Assembly (NCBI GenBank): GCA_003993805.1
Contig: RSEF01000019.1
Location: 3,183,105-3,247,104 of the forward strand
Length of the DNA: 64,000 nucleotides
Source: Himantopus leucocephalus
Lineage: Eukaryota > Chordata > Aves > Charadriiformes > Recurvirostridae
Reading direction: 5' to 3'
Below, one piece after another: positions 10,450 to 22,264 of the stretch; the first letter of the stretch is position 1; every line of letters starts with the position of its first letter. The notes beneath the pieces are model-generated. The model saw nothing but the letters and a program-made list of their open reading frames with translations, was not told where the DNA came from and ran no database searches. Both the position numbers and the translations under genes were made by a program.

Positions 10450-13400
10450 AAACGTTCATCAAACTGAGTCCAAGGCAGCAAGGGGGACATGGCTTCAGGA
10501 GGAACACGGCCTTCACCAAAAAGCTTTTACCCATATTTCAATCATGAGACTTTTGCTTTTATGCTGTAGCTTAACAATTCAACCAAGAAACGTGGGTTCA
10601 ACAGGATGAAAAAATGAGGATAGACAATACTCTACACACACGTTTCCCTCTTCATCTGTGTATTAAGAAGAACACAGACAAAGCGCAAGGTAAATAACCA
10701 GACTTGTAAGAACCAGCTCCCCTGCTCCCCACAAGCAAGAAGACAAGCAAAACTGCTTTACCAGATGTCCCCCCAAAGGTTGCTTTTTTGCCCAGCTCAC
10801 CCATTGCTTCTTGTGGCATCTAGAGAGAAAACATTACTCCTGGAATCCCTATTGGTAGTTGGAGATAACAGCTACAGAGATTTGCATTCTGGTAACTGAA
10901 TATTCCCCTTTTAATTGCCTTATGTTCAATTTTTGTTATGTTGAATATGCTACAATTTGTTAATGAAACAAAGCCGGCAAGAAATGCACGGTACACTTTG
11001 CTCTGAGGAAGCATTCAGATGGCTGTTGTTTGGTGGTGGCCTTGGGAGCTCCGAGGGGCCGACAGTCCCAGTCACTGTCCCAGTCCCTGTTGCTTGCGTA
11101 GGTGCAGTCTGGGGTGGGAGGAGGACCTCCAAGATCGGCAGCTTTGGCACAGATGTGACCACTGCAATTGTCTTTCCCACACACTGGCTGAGATTGCCCA
11201 AACCCCTCAGACCATCATGTCACCGCCAGGAATAGTTCGAGTCTTACGCATTGACCTACAGAAAGCTTCCTCTATTTGTTTCTAAAATTGTCTTTGTTTC
11301 CCACACATTCTCCCTCCCTGACCCCTCTTTTTGCGACTGGATCTGCTTCCTCTGCGATGGTGTCTGAGCCAGTCATTACGGCCCAGCTGGTCGGTGAGGA
11401 AATCTCCCCTTTCCACGTTCCCACTGTCCACTGGTCTGCCTTGAACCTGACTCTCACTGGAAGTGACAACTGCCAAGCTAAGAAACACGGAGCCAATGAA
11501 TCAAGGTGCTGACGGGACTTGAAGCCATGTGTCGTGTAGCAAGGACATGCTGGAGCCCCAGGTGGGCTCTCGGGACCTGCTCTGGAAACTGTCCTACCAC
11601 AGCTTCGCGGCCACTGTTGCTGGGGTTCTGCGGCTGGAGAGATTAAACTGAGCTGGGGAGAGATGCAATGACGCTTCTGAATGCAGCATCGGCACGCCCT
11701 GCCTGTTCATGCAGTATGGCAAACAGGCGTCTGCTTGCCTTAAGGTTATACAAATCGCATACACGTCAAATACGTATGAATGGTTACACGCAGCGAGCGA
11801 AACTTGTCCCCTTCTGCGGGAATTCAGCACAAGTCCCATAAATAAAGCACTGAAATGCTACAAACTTCAGAGGGCACCAGTTTTGATTGTCGAATGTGTA
11901 TTTCACCCAACGTGTTTCCGTGAAACACGCGCTTAATATGTGGGTACTGGTAAAAGGAAAAGAGGAACAGGAGGAAAATCAAGAAGTAGGACAAAAGATA
12001 CTGACGCTAAAAAAAGTCTGTCCTTCAGCTGCTAATGGGGATTTATAAAAATGAGTTCATCCACTGCAAAGGGCATATGAGGATTTGTGGCATTTGTGCT
12101 GGAGAGAGAATCTAGGGATGCTTACTGCAAATAGGGCAGCCTCCGGAACAGATCAATAGCTCCTGAAACGGTCACGGTTTTGACTCCTCACACACTTTTC
12201 GAAGCCTCCTTTTACACTGAGATTTCAGCTCTAGACATATATCCTCTTCTGAATCCAGCTGTGTTGTAGAATATCTCCCCATCTCCATTCGGTGTCCAGT
12301 TGCTCTTCTGTGATGAACTGACAGAAGTTATGCCCCCCTCAAGTCTTCTGTTTACGTGATCAGTTAGCAAATTCTGATCCCCAAAACTGATAAGCAAAGT
12401 AGCTGCAGAGTGGTCGCACCAGCAGCTCTCACAGCAAGATCTAAGCAGGTTATAAACTCCTTCCGTGGCTATTTGCAAAGTACATATCTGTCTACATCTT
12501 CATTATCTGTATTTCTCTTTGAAATGCTGCGTATGACTCCCAGATGCCCTCTTGAATGTGAAGCAAGTCTAACTCTGTCTCAATGTTGGGCAACATCACT
12601 GCCTCAGCAGTAGGTAAGTCACCAACACCACGTCAACTGGAAGTCCCTGGAATTGAGCCCGAGATGCTGTAAAAGTTCTACGGCAAGGCTTTACCCCGGG
12701 AGCTGTTGTTTCTGCAAGATCATAAAATGTCTTTGAGGAATTGAAATAGATGCTTAAATTGAGGTACAACAGGAACTTGGAACAGCGTCAAAAGGAAGGC
12801 AAAGCAAAGCATGTCTCTCCAGTCACTTGGAAATTTAAACTAGTCTAAAATCTGCTGTTGAAATGTCTGAGTAGTGTGATACAATGATGCCACAGAGCTA
12901 ATGGGTTTCAAGAGACAGGTTTGAAAACCAACACTTCTAAGAGTACGTATTTCGGAAAGAGTGGGACCTAAAGATATGCAAATTGCTGTTTTAAGGAGCT
13001 GGACTACCGCACACAAATACACCTGCTGCTGCAAGGAAAATCGAATAGGAACTGCTTGGAATATAGGTCCCAGCAAGATAGTAAAAGATAGAAATACAAA
13101 TGTCTGGGCAGCTAAGTGATACAGAATGCTGGTTTATTCCACCTTTCCAGCCACTCCTACCACTGCCAATAATTTACTGGATTAGTATGAAAAGACTGGA
13201 TGGAAAAAAGAAGTCTGTCTACCTGCTCCAGGTAGGAGTGGCTGCCACAGAACTGGAAGAGCTGCTGCCCCGAGGGACCAAAACCACCTGCAAGACAGGA
13301 CTGAGCAGGGGAGAAAAAGTACGCATGTTCGGGGAGGAAGAGAGCAAACAGTCGACAGCCTGTAAGGGACAAGGTGATCGTGCCAAAGGATATGCAGGTC

Positions 13401-14439
13401 GTTTCCAAAAAAAACAAACACCCAAAAGCCAAGAAATTAAAAAGCAAGGGCTCTGCTGATTCTTGCTGGAGTGCTGAACACTTCGTTTATGCTGACGCCA
13501 CTATCAGTTGAAATTAAAAACTCTTGACTGTTAACTAGAGCAGGGAGGAAGATGGTGATCTGGTGGCCACCACAGCTCAAGTGTGACAGAACACCGTCTC
13601 ATGGGGACCCATCTAAATACTTGGAAGTGATGATTTTAAGGTTGCGAGCCAATGAGGGCTCCAAAACCAGTAACCCTTCAATTTTAGCATGGCGTGATCA
13701 ATGACAGAAGTCCAAGGACAGTCACAATACAGAAGGTCTGGAAATACCACCACTTGGGGAACAGACCAGAACATTGCTCTTGCTGTTCACAGTCATCCAG
13801 AACTCAAGGATGGTGTTTCAGGATGACAGCCAGGACACAGCTGTCCCGAAAGCTATCAGAGATGAGAAAATCCACCCATAAATTTTACTGTATTCGTTCC
13901 AGACCAACCTATTATCATGGATTTTCCGATAAGGAAGGTAACCTAGTCCATCATGCTGTCCACCAAATCTATGTTTTCCCACTCCGGAGTCAAAGAACAG
14001 GCTCTCCTTCATTTTGGACCAATGAGATTTTAAAACAGAGAGTAACGAGAAACTGCTACACCGCGCAGCCTTGCAAAACAGGTCTCCTAGTCAAATAAAC
14101 GGGAATTAAACACTCAGGAAGCCTGTAAGATTGCAATAGCACTGAATGACATGGAAAAACAAGGGCTGCTGTTTGAAACTTGCCTTGAAAAGTCAATTCA
14201 ACTGATAGTTGGTAGCATGACCATGATAATACCTTGTGTTACAAGACATCGGTAGCTCCAACAGAGACCTGTTCTGATCTCAGTGGGGTTAGCACCTGTA
14301 ACACTAAACAGCAACAGGGGTTGTGTCGTTGCTTTCTGTTTGTATTAATTTTTAGCGGGTGGCTTGGCCACAGATCGTCTAACCCCAACTGATCTACTAA
14401 CATTAAGGATCTAAGCTACCCTGACCCTTTCGAAGTTGA

Positions 14440-14560
14440 GAATCCTCATTTTTGCAGAGGCAAAACAAAGCTAAATAACTTGCCCACTGTCACGTGTAGG
14501 ATGTATAAAGAGAGTTCAGATCTCCAATTCCCCGATGGGCACATTACTAGACTCTTATCT
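14440..14560 (-). repeat. MIR-like SINE remnant
   Basis: The plus strand reads ATCCTCATTTTTGCAGAGGC, then CTAAATAACTTGCCCACTGT, then a diverged match to the part that normally reads GGGATTCGAACCCAGG. This is the order of an inverted MIR or related tRNA-derived SINE. Confidence 0.6.
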
Positions 14561-15689
14561 GCTTTCTATGCATCAGGCTTCCAGCAGAAGATAAAGCATA
14601 TTTAGGGCTGGGGAGAGGCAGGGTTACCTGCAGCAAATGTATACATCAGCCTAACAGCATCAGCAAATAGACTTACATTCCTCATACCCTCTCCATATGC
14701 AGATATAACTTCCTTCACAAATCATTGACTCTTTATTAGATTTACTGCTCATGCATAATAAATTGTTTCTAAGATTGGTTAAATAATACCACCTATATTT
14801 ATATATTTACACAATGTAGAATAATCACAGAGCTATTAAATAAGAAAAAAAAAAGATGAAATGAGATCAATAACCACCTTTTGTTGCAAAATTTTTGAAA
14901 ACAGTATTTCCAGCTTAGTAAGGGAGGACTTTCTGCATAAAGAGACTAAACGTCACAAATGAACATGTCTGTCATCAGGTCTGAGGAAGGAGAAAATCAC
15001 AGGTCTGGCTGCACAAAGAGGTGGAGGGGAGGGGCAGGTGGAGGGATGTGACAGATCTCTTCTTGTGGAGACGGCTCACCATGAAAGGAGGGTTAACGCT
15101 TGGCCACCCAGTAACACCCTCTTACAGGTTGTCTGAGGTGATCATTTTCCTGCTGAAGGAAAGGTTTTATCTAGACCATGCCACAAACCAGAGGACCGAA
15201 TCTCCTTCTGACACTTCCTAAATAGCCAGAGTAGGTGTCCTTGGTTCTGTCTTAATGTCTTTAAATTTTCACTCTTCCTTCTTGTTTCCCAATGATGATG
15301 GCAGCTATTGAAATCCTCAGAAAATAACCACGGCTAGGCTAGCGCTAGAGATACAGAGAAATAAGGAACCGTAGTAGAGTGGTTCCTTGGTTAGTTGTAA
15401 ATGAATTCTCACGCTGGGTGGAGCGTGCACTGCAGCGAGGAAGCTAAGTGTGGGCTTTCAGAAATTATCCCACTACGCCAACCATCTCATGTTTTCCCTT
15501 CAAAAACTCTTCTCAAGTCCCAGGCTTCTCTCTATCACATTGAAAGAAAAGCCAGAACCTGTTCTGTGTACTGGATTTCTCCTCTCTACCAAAAGCAAGA
15601 TTCTGGCCTGAGGCTGGATTATGATACTTAAGATTTTCGTTTTCCCTTCAGTCTATTTGTCTGGATTTATGTGATTTCTTTTTATGTAC

Positions 15690-15800
15690 TTTGATTACAA
15701 ACACTCTGGGAGGGGCCACATTTTAATCTGCATTTGTGCAGCACCACGTACTGTGTGTTCCTGGGCTATGGCTAGGGCTTTCGGGTGCTACGGTAATACA
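15690..15800 (+). repeat. Ancient reptile-type repeat tail
   Basis: The stretch GTGCAGCACCACGTACTGTG followed by GGGCTTTCGGGTGCTACGGT and AATACAGATAACAACAA resembles a diverged tail seen in many reptile and bird old repeats (GTACAGCGCCTAGCAC ... GGTGCTACGGTAATACAAAT). I am not certain which family this is (old SINE or L3/CR1-like tail). Confidence 0.45.
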
Positions 15801-16311
15801 GATAACAACAAATTGAAATTACACGGTAATTAATATTGGTCTGCAGCACCCTACCTAGCTATGGAAATTAATGGTACTTATAGGCAGCCAAAAGCATGCC
15901 CGCAGACAAATTATACTGTAATTATAATTTGGTACCACTGCAGCTACAATACCCTTATTGTAAGGGAAGCGGCCAATTTTCCTGCACCAAAACATTAAGC
16001 AAGAGCGGTAAAGGTATGGATCGAGGTATAGATAGAACAACCCAAAGGCAGGGAACTGTGGGTTTCCACGCACGCACTAAATCCCCAGCTCTACATTCTG
16101 ATGATGGTTAGCGAGGGGATAAGCAGTTGAGATATCATTTTCCCTCCAGGCACATCTAGATTGTGCCAAAATGCCAAGGGGCAAAATGAAGGACATTCAG
16201 GAGCAAGACCAACATCTCAGGCTTCCTACAGGGGACAACACATGCATTCTTCTAAGGAGTTTGGTAGAGAGGGTAAGAGTGAGACTGGCAAACACAAAGG
16301 ATTGTACTTAC

Positions 16312-16501
16312 ATAGGCTCCCACAATGCTGCTCTTGGCAGCAACGAAGATCAGACAGATGAAGATGGCCGATCCCAGCATGCCAACAGCACAGACAAGGG
16401 GATCAGCTCGCTGAGTTTTTAACCGGCACCATTTGGTTGCCCCAGCCCCTGTGATTACACCCAGGAAGCCAGTGAAGCATGTGATTGCTCCGAAGATCAA
16501 G
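16312..16501 (-). CDS. SPNS2: SPNS2 exon 8: TM8, TM9 and start of TM10
   Basis: This 190-bp exon, the largest visible, has a TTTTTAATAG acceptor and a GTAAGT donor. One base (C) completes Ser, followed by 63 codons from [10 protein letters not shown] to SSIVGAY, ending in phase 0. Helix 8 ([18 protein letters not shown]) is followed by the loop [15 protein letters not shown], helix 9 ([19 protein letters not shown]) and the start of helix 10 (SSIVGAY). It is nearly identical to human; I see only Ile for Val and Lys for Arg. The polypyrimidine tract just upstream is a long homopolymer broken by one N at 16518, so its exact length is uncertain, but the exon itself is clean. Confidence 0.97.
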
Positions 16502-18141
16502 CTATTAAAAAGAAAAANAAAAAAAAAAAAAAAAAAAAAGACAGGTGGGTTTTTTGGGTTTTTTTTGGAATTTTTCCCCAAAATGGGCATGGTCTTTGAA
16601 AAAATTATTAGGGTAAACAGACTAACGAAAATCTGCTTTGCAAATTTAAAGTAAAACAAATGAGCTCCCCTGCTGAGGGCTTGTGATTTTAGCACTCTTC
16701 CCCTGCAATTAAGAAAAACACAGCATATGAAATTCAGCCTTGTACACACACACAGGCATTGATCAACACGCAGAGAGGGGCAAAGGGCTCATACTGCTTC
16801 TTTGTGTGGATCCGAGCTTCCTCTCAAGTGCATTGCACAGCTAATTATGGACGCACAAAACTAAGTAATAACCCGCCCACAGATCACGTAAGGGGAAATC
16901 ACGGACAGAACAGGCACTAGGAAGCTTAAGGAAAAGGAAACCTAACGAGACTCTAAATATCAGTGACTTTCAACATACTTTGACTTCCTAACTCCTTTAG
17001 ACCACTTCAGAGAAGCCTGATTAGATTATTTTTCTGTTATGTTACACATTTGAAATGTGTTAATTTAAATTTAAAGAGCCAGGAGCCGTCAAGGATTCTC
17101 CATACTGTATGTGCAAGACACAGATTACAGTCTTTGGCAACTACATTACGGTAGCTCCAGGGCAGCTCAAAATATAGGTGTCATCAAGGAGTGGAAAAGT
17201 CCTCTTTGTAAACAGCAGATGGGCAGTCTGGCTGGAGCTGTATTTTCTGCTCACTGCATTTTTGCAGAATAGACTGAGGCTGCCCGCTGGGCGCTCTGGT
17301 TGATGGTACTCCAAACCACTAAGTAGTTTACTTGAGATGGGATCGTGTCAGCTAGAGCAAGAAGGTTTTCCTAATGTTGTTTTTCCCCTCACAAGCTAAA
17401 AAGCAAAAGGGCTGACAAAAGGCAGTTTTTTGCGTCTTTTATTTACCGGGAGAAATGCCTTTTTTAGCATTTTATGTTTTGTGCCATCATGGTAAAGCAC
17501 AAAACGATGAATTACTTTCCAAAGCTTATGTGCTGCAAGTGATACTATATAACTCGGACTGAAAAACCAAACCACCGGGTACCATCCGGCAATCCAGACC
17601 AAAGCGTCCCAGATCTCTGCACCACTTTCCAGCAAAACTCAGCACACACAGTAGTGTACAGAGCAATGAAACACGGTGAAGTCCTCCCTCACACAGAAAC
17701 AGAATTCTCCAGGGTCAGCGCCCTGCAGCCTTTAGGGGCACCCTGAACTGTAGCCACTGCCGTGGCCACCCAATCTGCCAGCTGATTCTGCCGCTGTCAC
17801 AGAAAACAGCGTGGGTCTTCAGAAACCAATTTCTCTCTCAGCTCTCCAAGCATCTTCTAAGGCAAAGACAGCGATCTCTTTTCTACCTCTGCACTGTCAC
17901 CTGGGAAATAAGACAGAGCTGAGGTCATTGCTTCTCCCTCGGTTTGACTTCATGCGATGAAGAAAAGAAGAGAAATAAAACCTAGTTTACAATCGCAGCA
18001 TTTCCTATCATTGTTGCAAAGACCTAGAGGAAATTACAGACATTCTAGTAACTTGACTCCGTGGGACTTGCCTGTTTCCTCTGGTAAATAAGCCCCCACC
18101 TCCTTCTCCCCCTCTTTAAAGCAGCGGAGTATGAATCTCAC
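16502..18141 (-). other. SPNS2: SPNS2 intron 7, with poly-T acceptor tract
   Basis: A 1.6-kb intron. At its 3' end (16502-16560) the minus strand has a long T homopolymer broken by one N at 16518 and ending TTTTTAATAG at exon 8, so the polypyrimidine tract is mostly T. Nothing else recognisable is seen. Confidence 0.85.
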
Positions 18142-18294
18142 CTATCTTTGGTGCCGCAGGGCTGTGAGCTGCAAGTCTCTGCCGTCTTCTGCACGACCTG
18201 CGCTCTGTGCAGGTAGAGAGGGATCCACATGCCGAGGGCCCCTGTGGCAAAGGAGACAGCTGAGGTGGCCAACGATGAGAACACGTAGCTGCGG
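18142..18294 (-). CDS. SPNS2: SPNS2 exon 7: TM7 and extracellular loop
   Basis: This 153-bp exon has a GTCTCCGCAG acceptor and a GTGAGAT donor. One base (C) completes Asn from exon 6, then come 50 codons from [10 protein letters not shown] to QPCGTKD, then AG, two bases of Ser finished in exon 8. Helix 7 runs about [19 protein letters not shown], followed by [13 protein letters not shown] and an extracellular loop containing a Cys pair (ETCSSQPCG). The same paired cysteines occur in the human loop (ETCNSPPCG as I recall), so a disulfide there is plausible but is inference. Reading frames on the other strand across this exon are shadows. Confidence 0.96.
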   Translation of the reverse strand, partial: PQLRVLIVGHLSCLLCHRGPRHVDPSLPAQSAGRAEDGRDLQLTALRHQR

Positions 18295-19444
18295 CTGCGG
18301 AGACACAAGAGGCAAAACCAAGAGAAGGTTTAGTGGGAAAAGTGGAAAAGCAGGAGCCAGCAACAAAACACAGTGTTCCCCCATACTGGCCACCTCCCTT
18401 TGCCAAGGGACAGAGATCATCGAAGGTACAAAGCAACGGAGAATAAGAGGCATGGGATATTTCTTCATACGTGATGCTCCATTGATAATGTACTTAACTC
18501 TTCGCAGGTGCTTCGAAGAGACCATTTTTCATGGGACCGTTGCAGAAGACAATCAGTACTTAGTCACTAAGACATGACGTGTGAATTACAGGGCTTCCAC
18601 TTTAATATCCCCTGTTTACCTGGACTACCAGTTTCACTTCTCCCTCCCCATCCACGCCACCATATGATTACCACTTGGACAAACTAACACAAAAAAGTAA
18701 TATAGAAATGTTGATAAATTAACCAGCATCACTTTTCATAGTCCTTTGATACTGGATGACAATACCAAGAAGGCATTCTAGCCAGCAGTTCTAAAAATGA
18801 AGGACACCGTAAGTGTCCGATCAGAATTCCAACGCAACACTGAATTCACGAGTGCAAGCATTTGCACATTCACGGGCAAGCTCTCTGGAAGCAAGTGCAG
18901 CTGCTTAAATGCTTGCGAGCATGTCATCTTTTCTGCACATATAGAAGCACCCAAGCACGTTCAGTCACACATGGTTGTATAAACATATGTATTTAAAGTC
19001 GCCATGTAGCGCAAGCTTTTGTGTATTTTCTCCTCTTAAATTGCTCTGGCATTTAACTCTTTCGACTGAGCAGAGTAGCTCTTTCAAGGAAGAAAAAGGA
19101 TCTAAGCGTCTGAACAACAGTGGCACAACACTTAATACAGGAACACAGCAATTTCTACACTTCAAAAGCCTTGATTTGTCTGAAGTATGAGCCAAACAAA
19201 GCAGACTCTCTCTTAGATCTGAATCTTGGAAAGGTTGGAGCAAAAGCTGGGATCCATCATTGTCATTGCAGTCGATGCCTCAGGAAAATGTAACTGTGAT
19301 TTTCTTTCCTAGCTCCACAGACGAAGCTTCCTGCAACTCCCTGCACGTTGTCGTCTCCCAGCCTCAGTGCTGGGAGGTACAGGCCATTGGACGTTCCAAT
19401 TAAACGTTAGAGGCAAAGAATGGTTTTTACTAGAGTGCTCTTAC
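18295..19444 (-). other. SPNS2: SPNS2 intron 6
   Basis: A 1.15-kb intron, the shortest in the window, between exons 6 and 7. I see no repeat or other feature in it. Confidence 0.9.
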
Positions 19445-19587
19445 TTTCTAATCAGTGCTTTCATGTCTCTTAGCCAGGAGGTCCGAGCCTTCAGCTGTCC
19501 CCCAAGTTGTTCAACGTTTCCTCTTTTAGCAGCAGGTACGAATATCAAGATGAGTGTCCCTGTTATCATTCCCAGGAGTGGAGATAC
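19445..19587 (-). CDS. SPNS2: SPNS2 exon 6: TM6 and central cytoplasmic loop
   Basis: This 143-bp exon has a TTTCTTGCAG acceptor and a GTAAGAG donor. It carries 47 codons from [10 protein letters not shown] to DMKALIR, plus AA, which is completed to Asn by exon 7. Helix 6 (about [13 protein letters not shown]) is followed by the hydrophilic central loop linking the two six-helix halves ([20 protein letters not shown]). Most of the divergence from human SPNS2 in this window falls in this loop ([13 protein letters not shown] against ATKRGHADQLGDQ as I recall it), as expected for a cytoplasmic linker. The alternation of hydrophobic and charged stretches is otherwise normal for the family. Confidence 0.95.
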
Positions 19588-22197
19588 CTGCAAGAAAGGA
19601 CCAGGGAATTAGCACAGGAGTCAGCAGGGTTTGCTTTGACTAATCAGTAAGAACCAGATTACATTAGTTTCATTTCAGCAACTCGATTCTTTACAGCCAG
19701 CCAGAACCCGTAAGCACACTGAGGCGTCTGGTCCTCTCCTTCCTCCCCGGACTCTCTCATCTCCCTCTGGAAGCAGGCAGCTTTGAGAACACTCCGACTA
19801 AGGCAGTCCATTTCTTTGTGTTATTAAAGCACCAAAAGTCATCTAAATATGGTTCTTCAGTGATGTTTAACTCTTTGGAAACCTACTCCCAGCTGGGCTA
19901 GGTGACCAACTGGTTTCTGGGAGAGTGCAGGAGGTTTCTGAGGGCCACGAGGCCAGGTGAAAGATTTCTGGATGTAGGGAGCATGCTGGCTTTGAAAATC
20001 CTTGCCTGTCATGCATCCCTCTTCCAGCTAACCCACAATGGCTTCCCATTCTCAGGCAGCTTCCTCAGATTACCACAGTGTACAGCAGACCAAGAAACAC
20101 TGACAATTCAGGCTGGAAGTCAGGAAAACAACACATTCGGGGATTAGGTTTCTCAGTTTCCACTCCTTTCCCCCAGTCACTAGACAAAAATAGAAAGATT
20201 CCACCGTGTTTTGCAAACTACAAACATGATTCTTGTTCTGACACTGAAATTCCACCATTGCCAGAATGGAAAAGAGCTCCATGAGGAAAACACGAATACG
20301 GATTTTCACCGAACTATCATCTCTTCTATACATGCCATGTTAAAAATAGATTCCCATTCAAAAAAAAAAAATGCTTCCAATAATAACCTGAGATTGGCCT
20401 TTACACGTGGAGCAGTGTTTCATGTCCAAAGATGACAAAGCCAGAATTCTTCTAGGGAAGGGAAGACAAAAATATTTCAGAACTGGAAAGTCAGGAAAAT
20501 CCCTCATCCTGGGATAAATGAAGCCTGACACAGTATCCTTATTACAGTTGAACACAAGACACAGCACTGGGGAAAAAAAATGGAAACGCTGGGATTTTCT
20601 AGGGTCATTTAATTTAAAGTCTCTTTGAGTTTTAGCTACAGGCTTAATCCCTCAACAGGACAATATCCATGGATACTCAGTAATGCTCCAGTGGAACACT
20701 GACATTACTCCTAGATCCAGAGACAAAGCTGCCACTTGTCAAAATGCCCCTCTGTCTTCTTCAGCCCACTGAACTACAGATTATTCCTGACCTCCCATGG
20801 ATTTGAAAGCCACAGGAGACCACAGAGGGAAGCATCACCTAGGGGAATCTTTCGCGTCTTGCAAGAGCACAATAATTGCCACAGGGATGGAGACTGCTTT
20901 ACACCGATGTCTGGAAGCTTTCAACGTGTGCTGTTTGACCACAAGAACCATCCAAAGCAACCATCACAGAAGTGTGCAGCTTGTCAGATTCCCCAGGATT
21001 TTGCACAGTCAGGGAATCACATACCAATGCGTCATTTATAGAGGAGATCATGACCACATAAGGGGTACAGCCTTGCGGACAGCCGGGATTTGTCAGGATA
21101 ACTACGGAGACTTCATTTGAAGAGAAAGATGCTAGCGAGGATTTCTTTGCACAAACAAATCATTTGGGTTTTACAGACAGAAACACAAGAGTGCTCCATT
21201 GTGTCAACCTCATTAAAGCCCACTGACCAGGAGGAGGGGCTTTGGGGTTTCTTGTACCTTGTGTTGGCCTCGGCTCGAAAGTTAATTTTACCCTTAAAGC
21301 ATTTCTGCTATTGAATGAGGTAGCCATCCTCTTGGTGTGAAGCTGTAGGCTATTAAACTTTTCATTTCAGGTTCACAGCTGGAAACTCCTCTCCGCTGCC
21401 CTCGCTGCAGATGAACCGTTCACGGTGATTTTCCTGGCGTGGTTACCCTTGCTGGACAGGGAGGGAATGGCCTGTGTCACAGGAGGGCACGTTTGCTTGA
21501 GATGAGAACCCATGTATTTCATCCCCTGCTGTTACAAACTGTGTTGGCCTGAGCTTCACGAGATTCATTGTCTTCATGAAGTGCCAGAGCCAGAGAATGC
21601 ACCTCACGGGGGCTCGTGCCACCCAGACAGCCAAAGGTCAGAGAACAGTTCTGCTGGGCCGCTTCCTCCCAGCTCTTTCAAGACATCTTTGTGTGCAGGA
21701 TCTGTTTGTGCCTATGTGATTGGAGCGTATTATCTTTTCAACACATTTATCAAGGTCCCAAGAGGTTAAAATAGAAGGAAACCAACTGTCTCAGGGCAGA
21801 AAAACAAGCGGAAACTGGAACAAAGTGTTTTTTCCTCAAAGCAGGAAGCCATTCTCGGAGTTTCTTGACAGCAGGGGACTGAAAGACTGTGGAGTTGATT
21901 TAAGGCCAATGCCTCGTCTTCCCATCCCCATCAAGAAATCATGGTTGACTGATAATAAAGTGATTGGAAAATTCTTGTTCCCAGACAGGCAAAAAAACAA
22001 GTACAACGAGCCAAAACCACATACCTTTCCCATTTGCTTAGAGAATGCATCTGCCATGCACTTAATATCCATAGATGTAATTTCCAACCCTTTACTTTCT
22101 ATACATAATAACAGGTTGAGGAATTGTGTGATAGAACTCCTCCTGACACTGACGAACCGATGCAACTGTTATTAAGATGTTATTAAGAGTGGCTTAC
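19588..22197 (-). other. SPNS2: SPNS2 intron 5
   Basis: A 2.6-kb intron between exons 5 and 6. No recognisable repeat, RNA gene or additional exon. Open frames on both strands (for example 21720-22175, plus) are short and unlike known proteins. Confidence 0.88.
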
Positions 22198-22264
22198 CCG
22201 CAACGCCCAGTGCCAGTCTCCGGCAACCTGCTTCACGCTTGACCCAGTGATGTATCCCAAGCCA
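22198..22264 (-). CDS. SPNS2: SPNS2 exon 5: end of TM5 and following loop
   Basis: This 67-bp exon has a TTCTTGCAG acceptor and a GTAAGCC donor. One leading base (T) completes the Ser codon begun in exon 4, followed by 22 codons, [12 protein letters not shown] then [10 protein letters not shown], ending in phase 0. This is the end of helix 5, the extracellular loop and the aromatic DWHWALR entry to helix 6. The only difference from the human segment I recall is Val for Ala after KQ. The exon is too short to be called as an open frame; it rests on homology and on phase agreement with both neighbours. Confidence 0.95.

Larger units (their letters stand above)
9325..16311 (-). other. SPNS2: SPNS2 intron 8
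   Basis: A 7-kb intron between exons 8 and 9. It contains a 113-bp direct duplication around a single N, a MIR-like remnant near 14440-14560 and an old repeat tail near 15690-15800. Several plus- and minus-strand frames of 80 to 134 codons occur (for example 13694-14098), but none resembles a known protein or is flanked by convincing splice structure. Confidence 0.85.
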
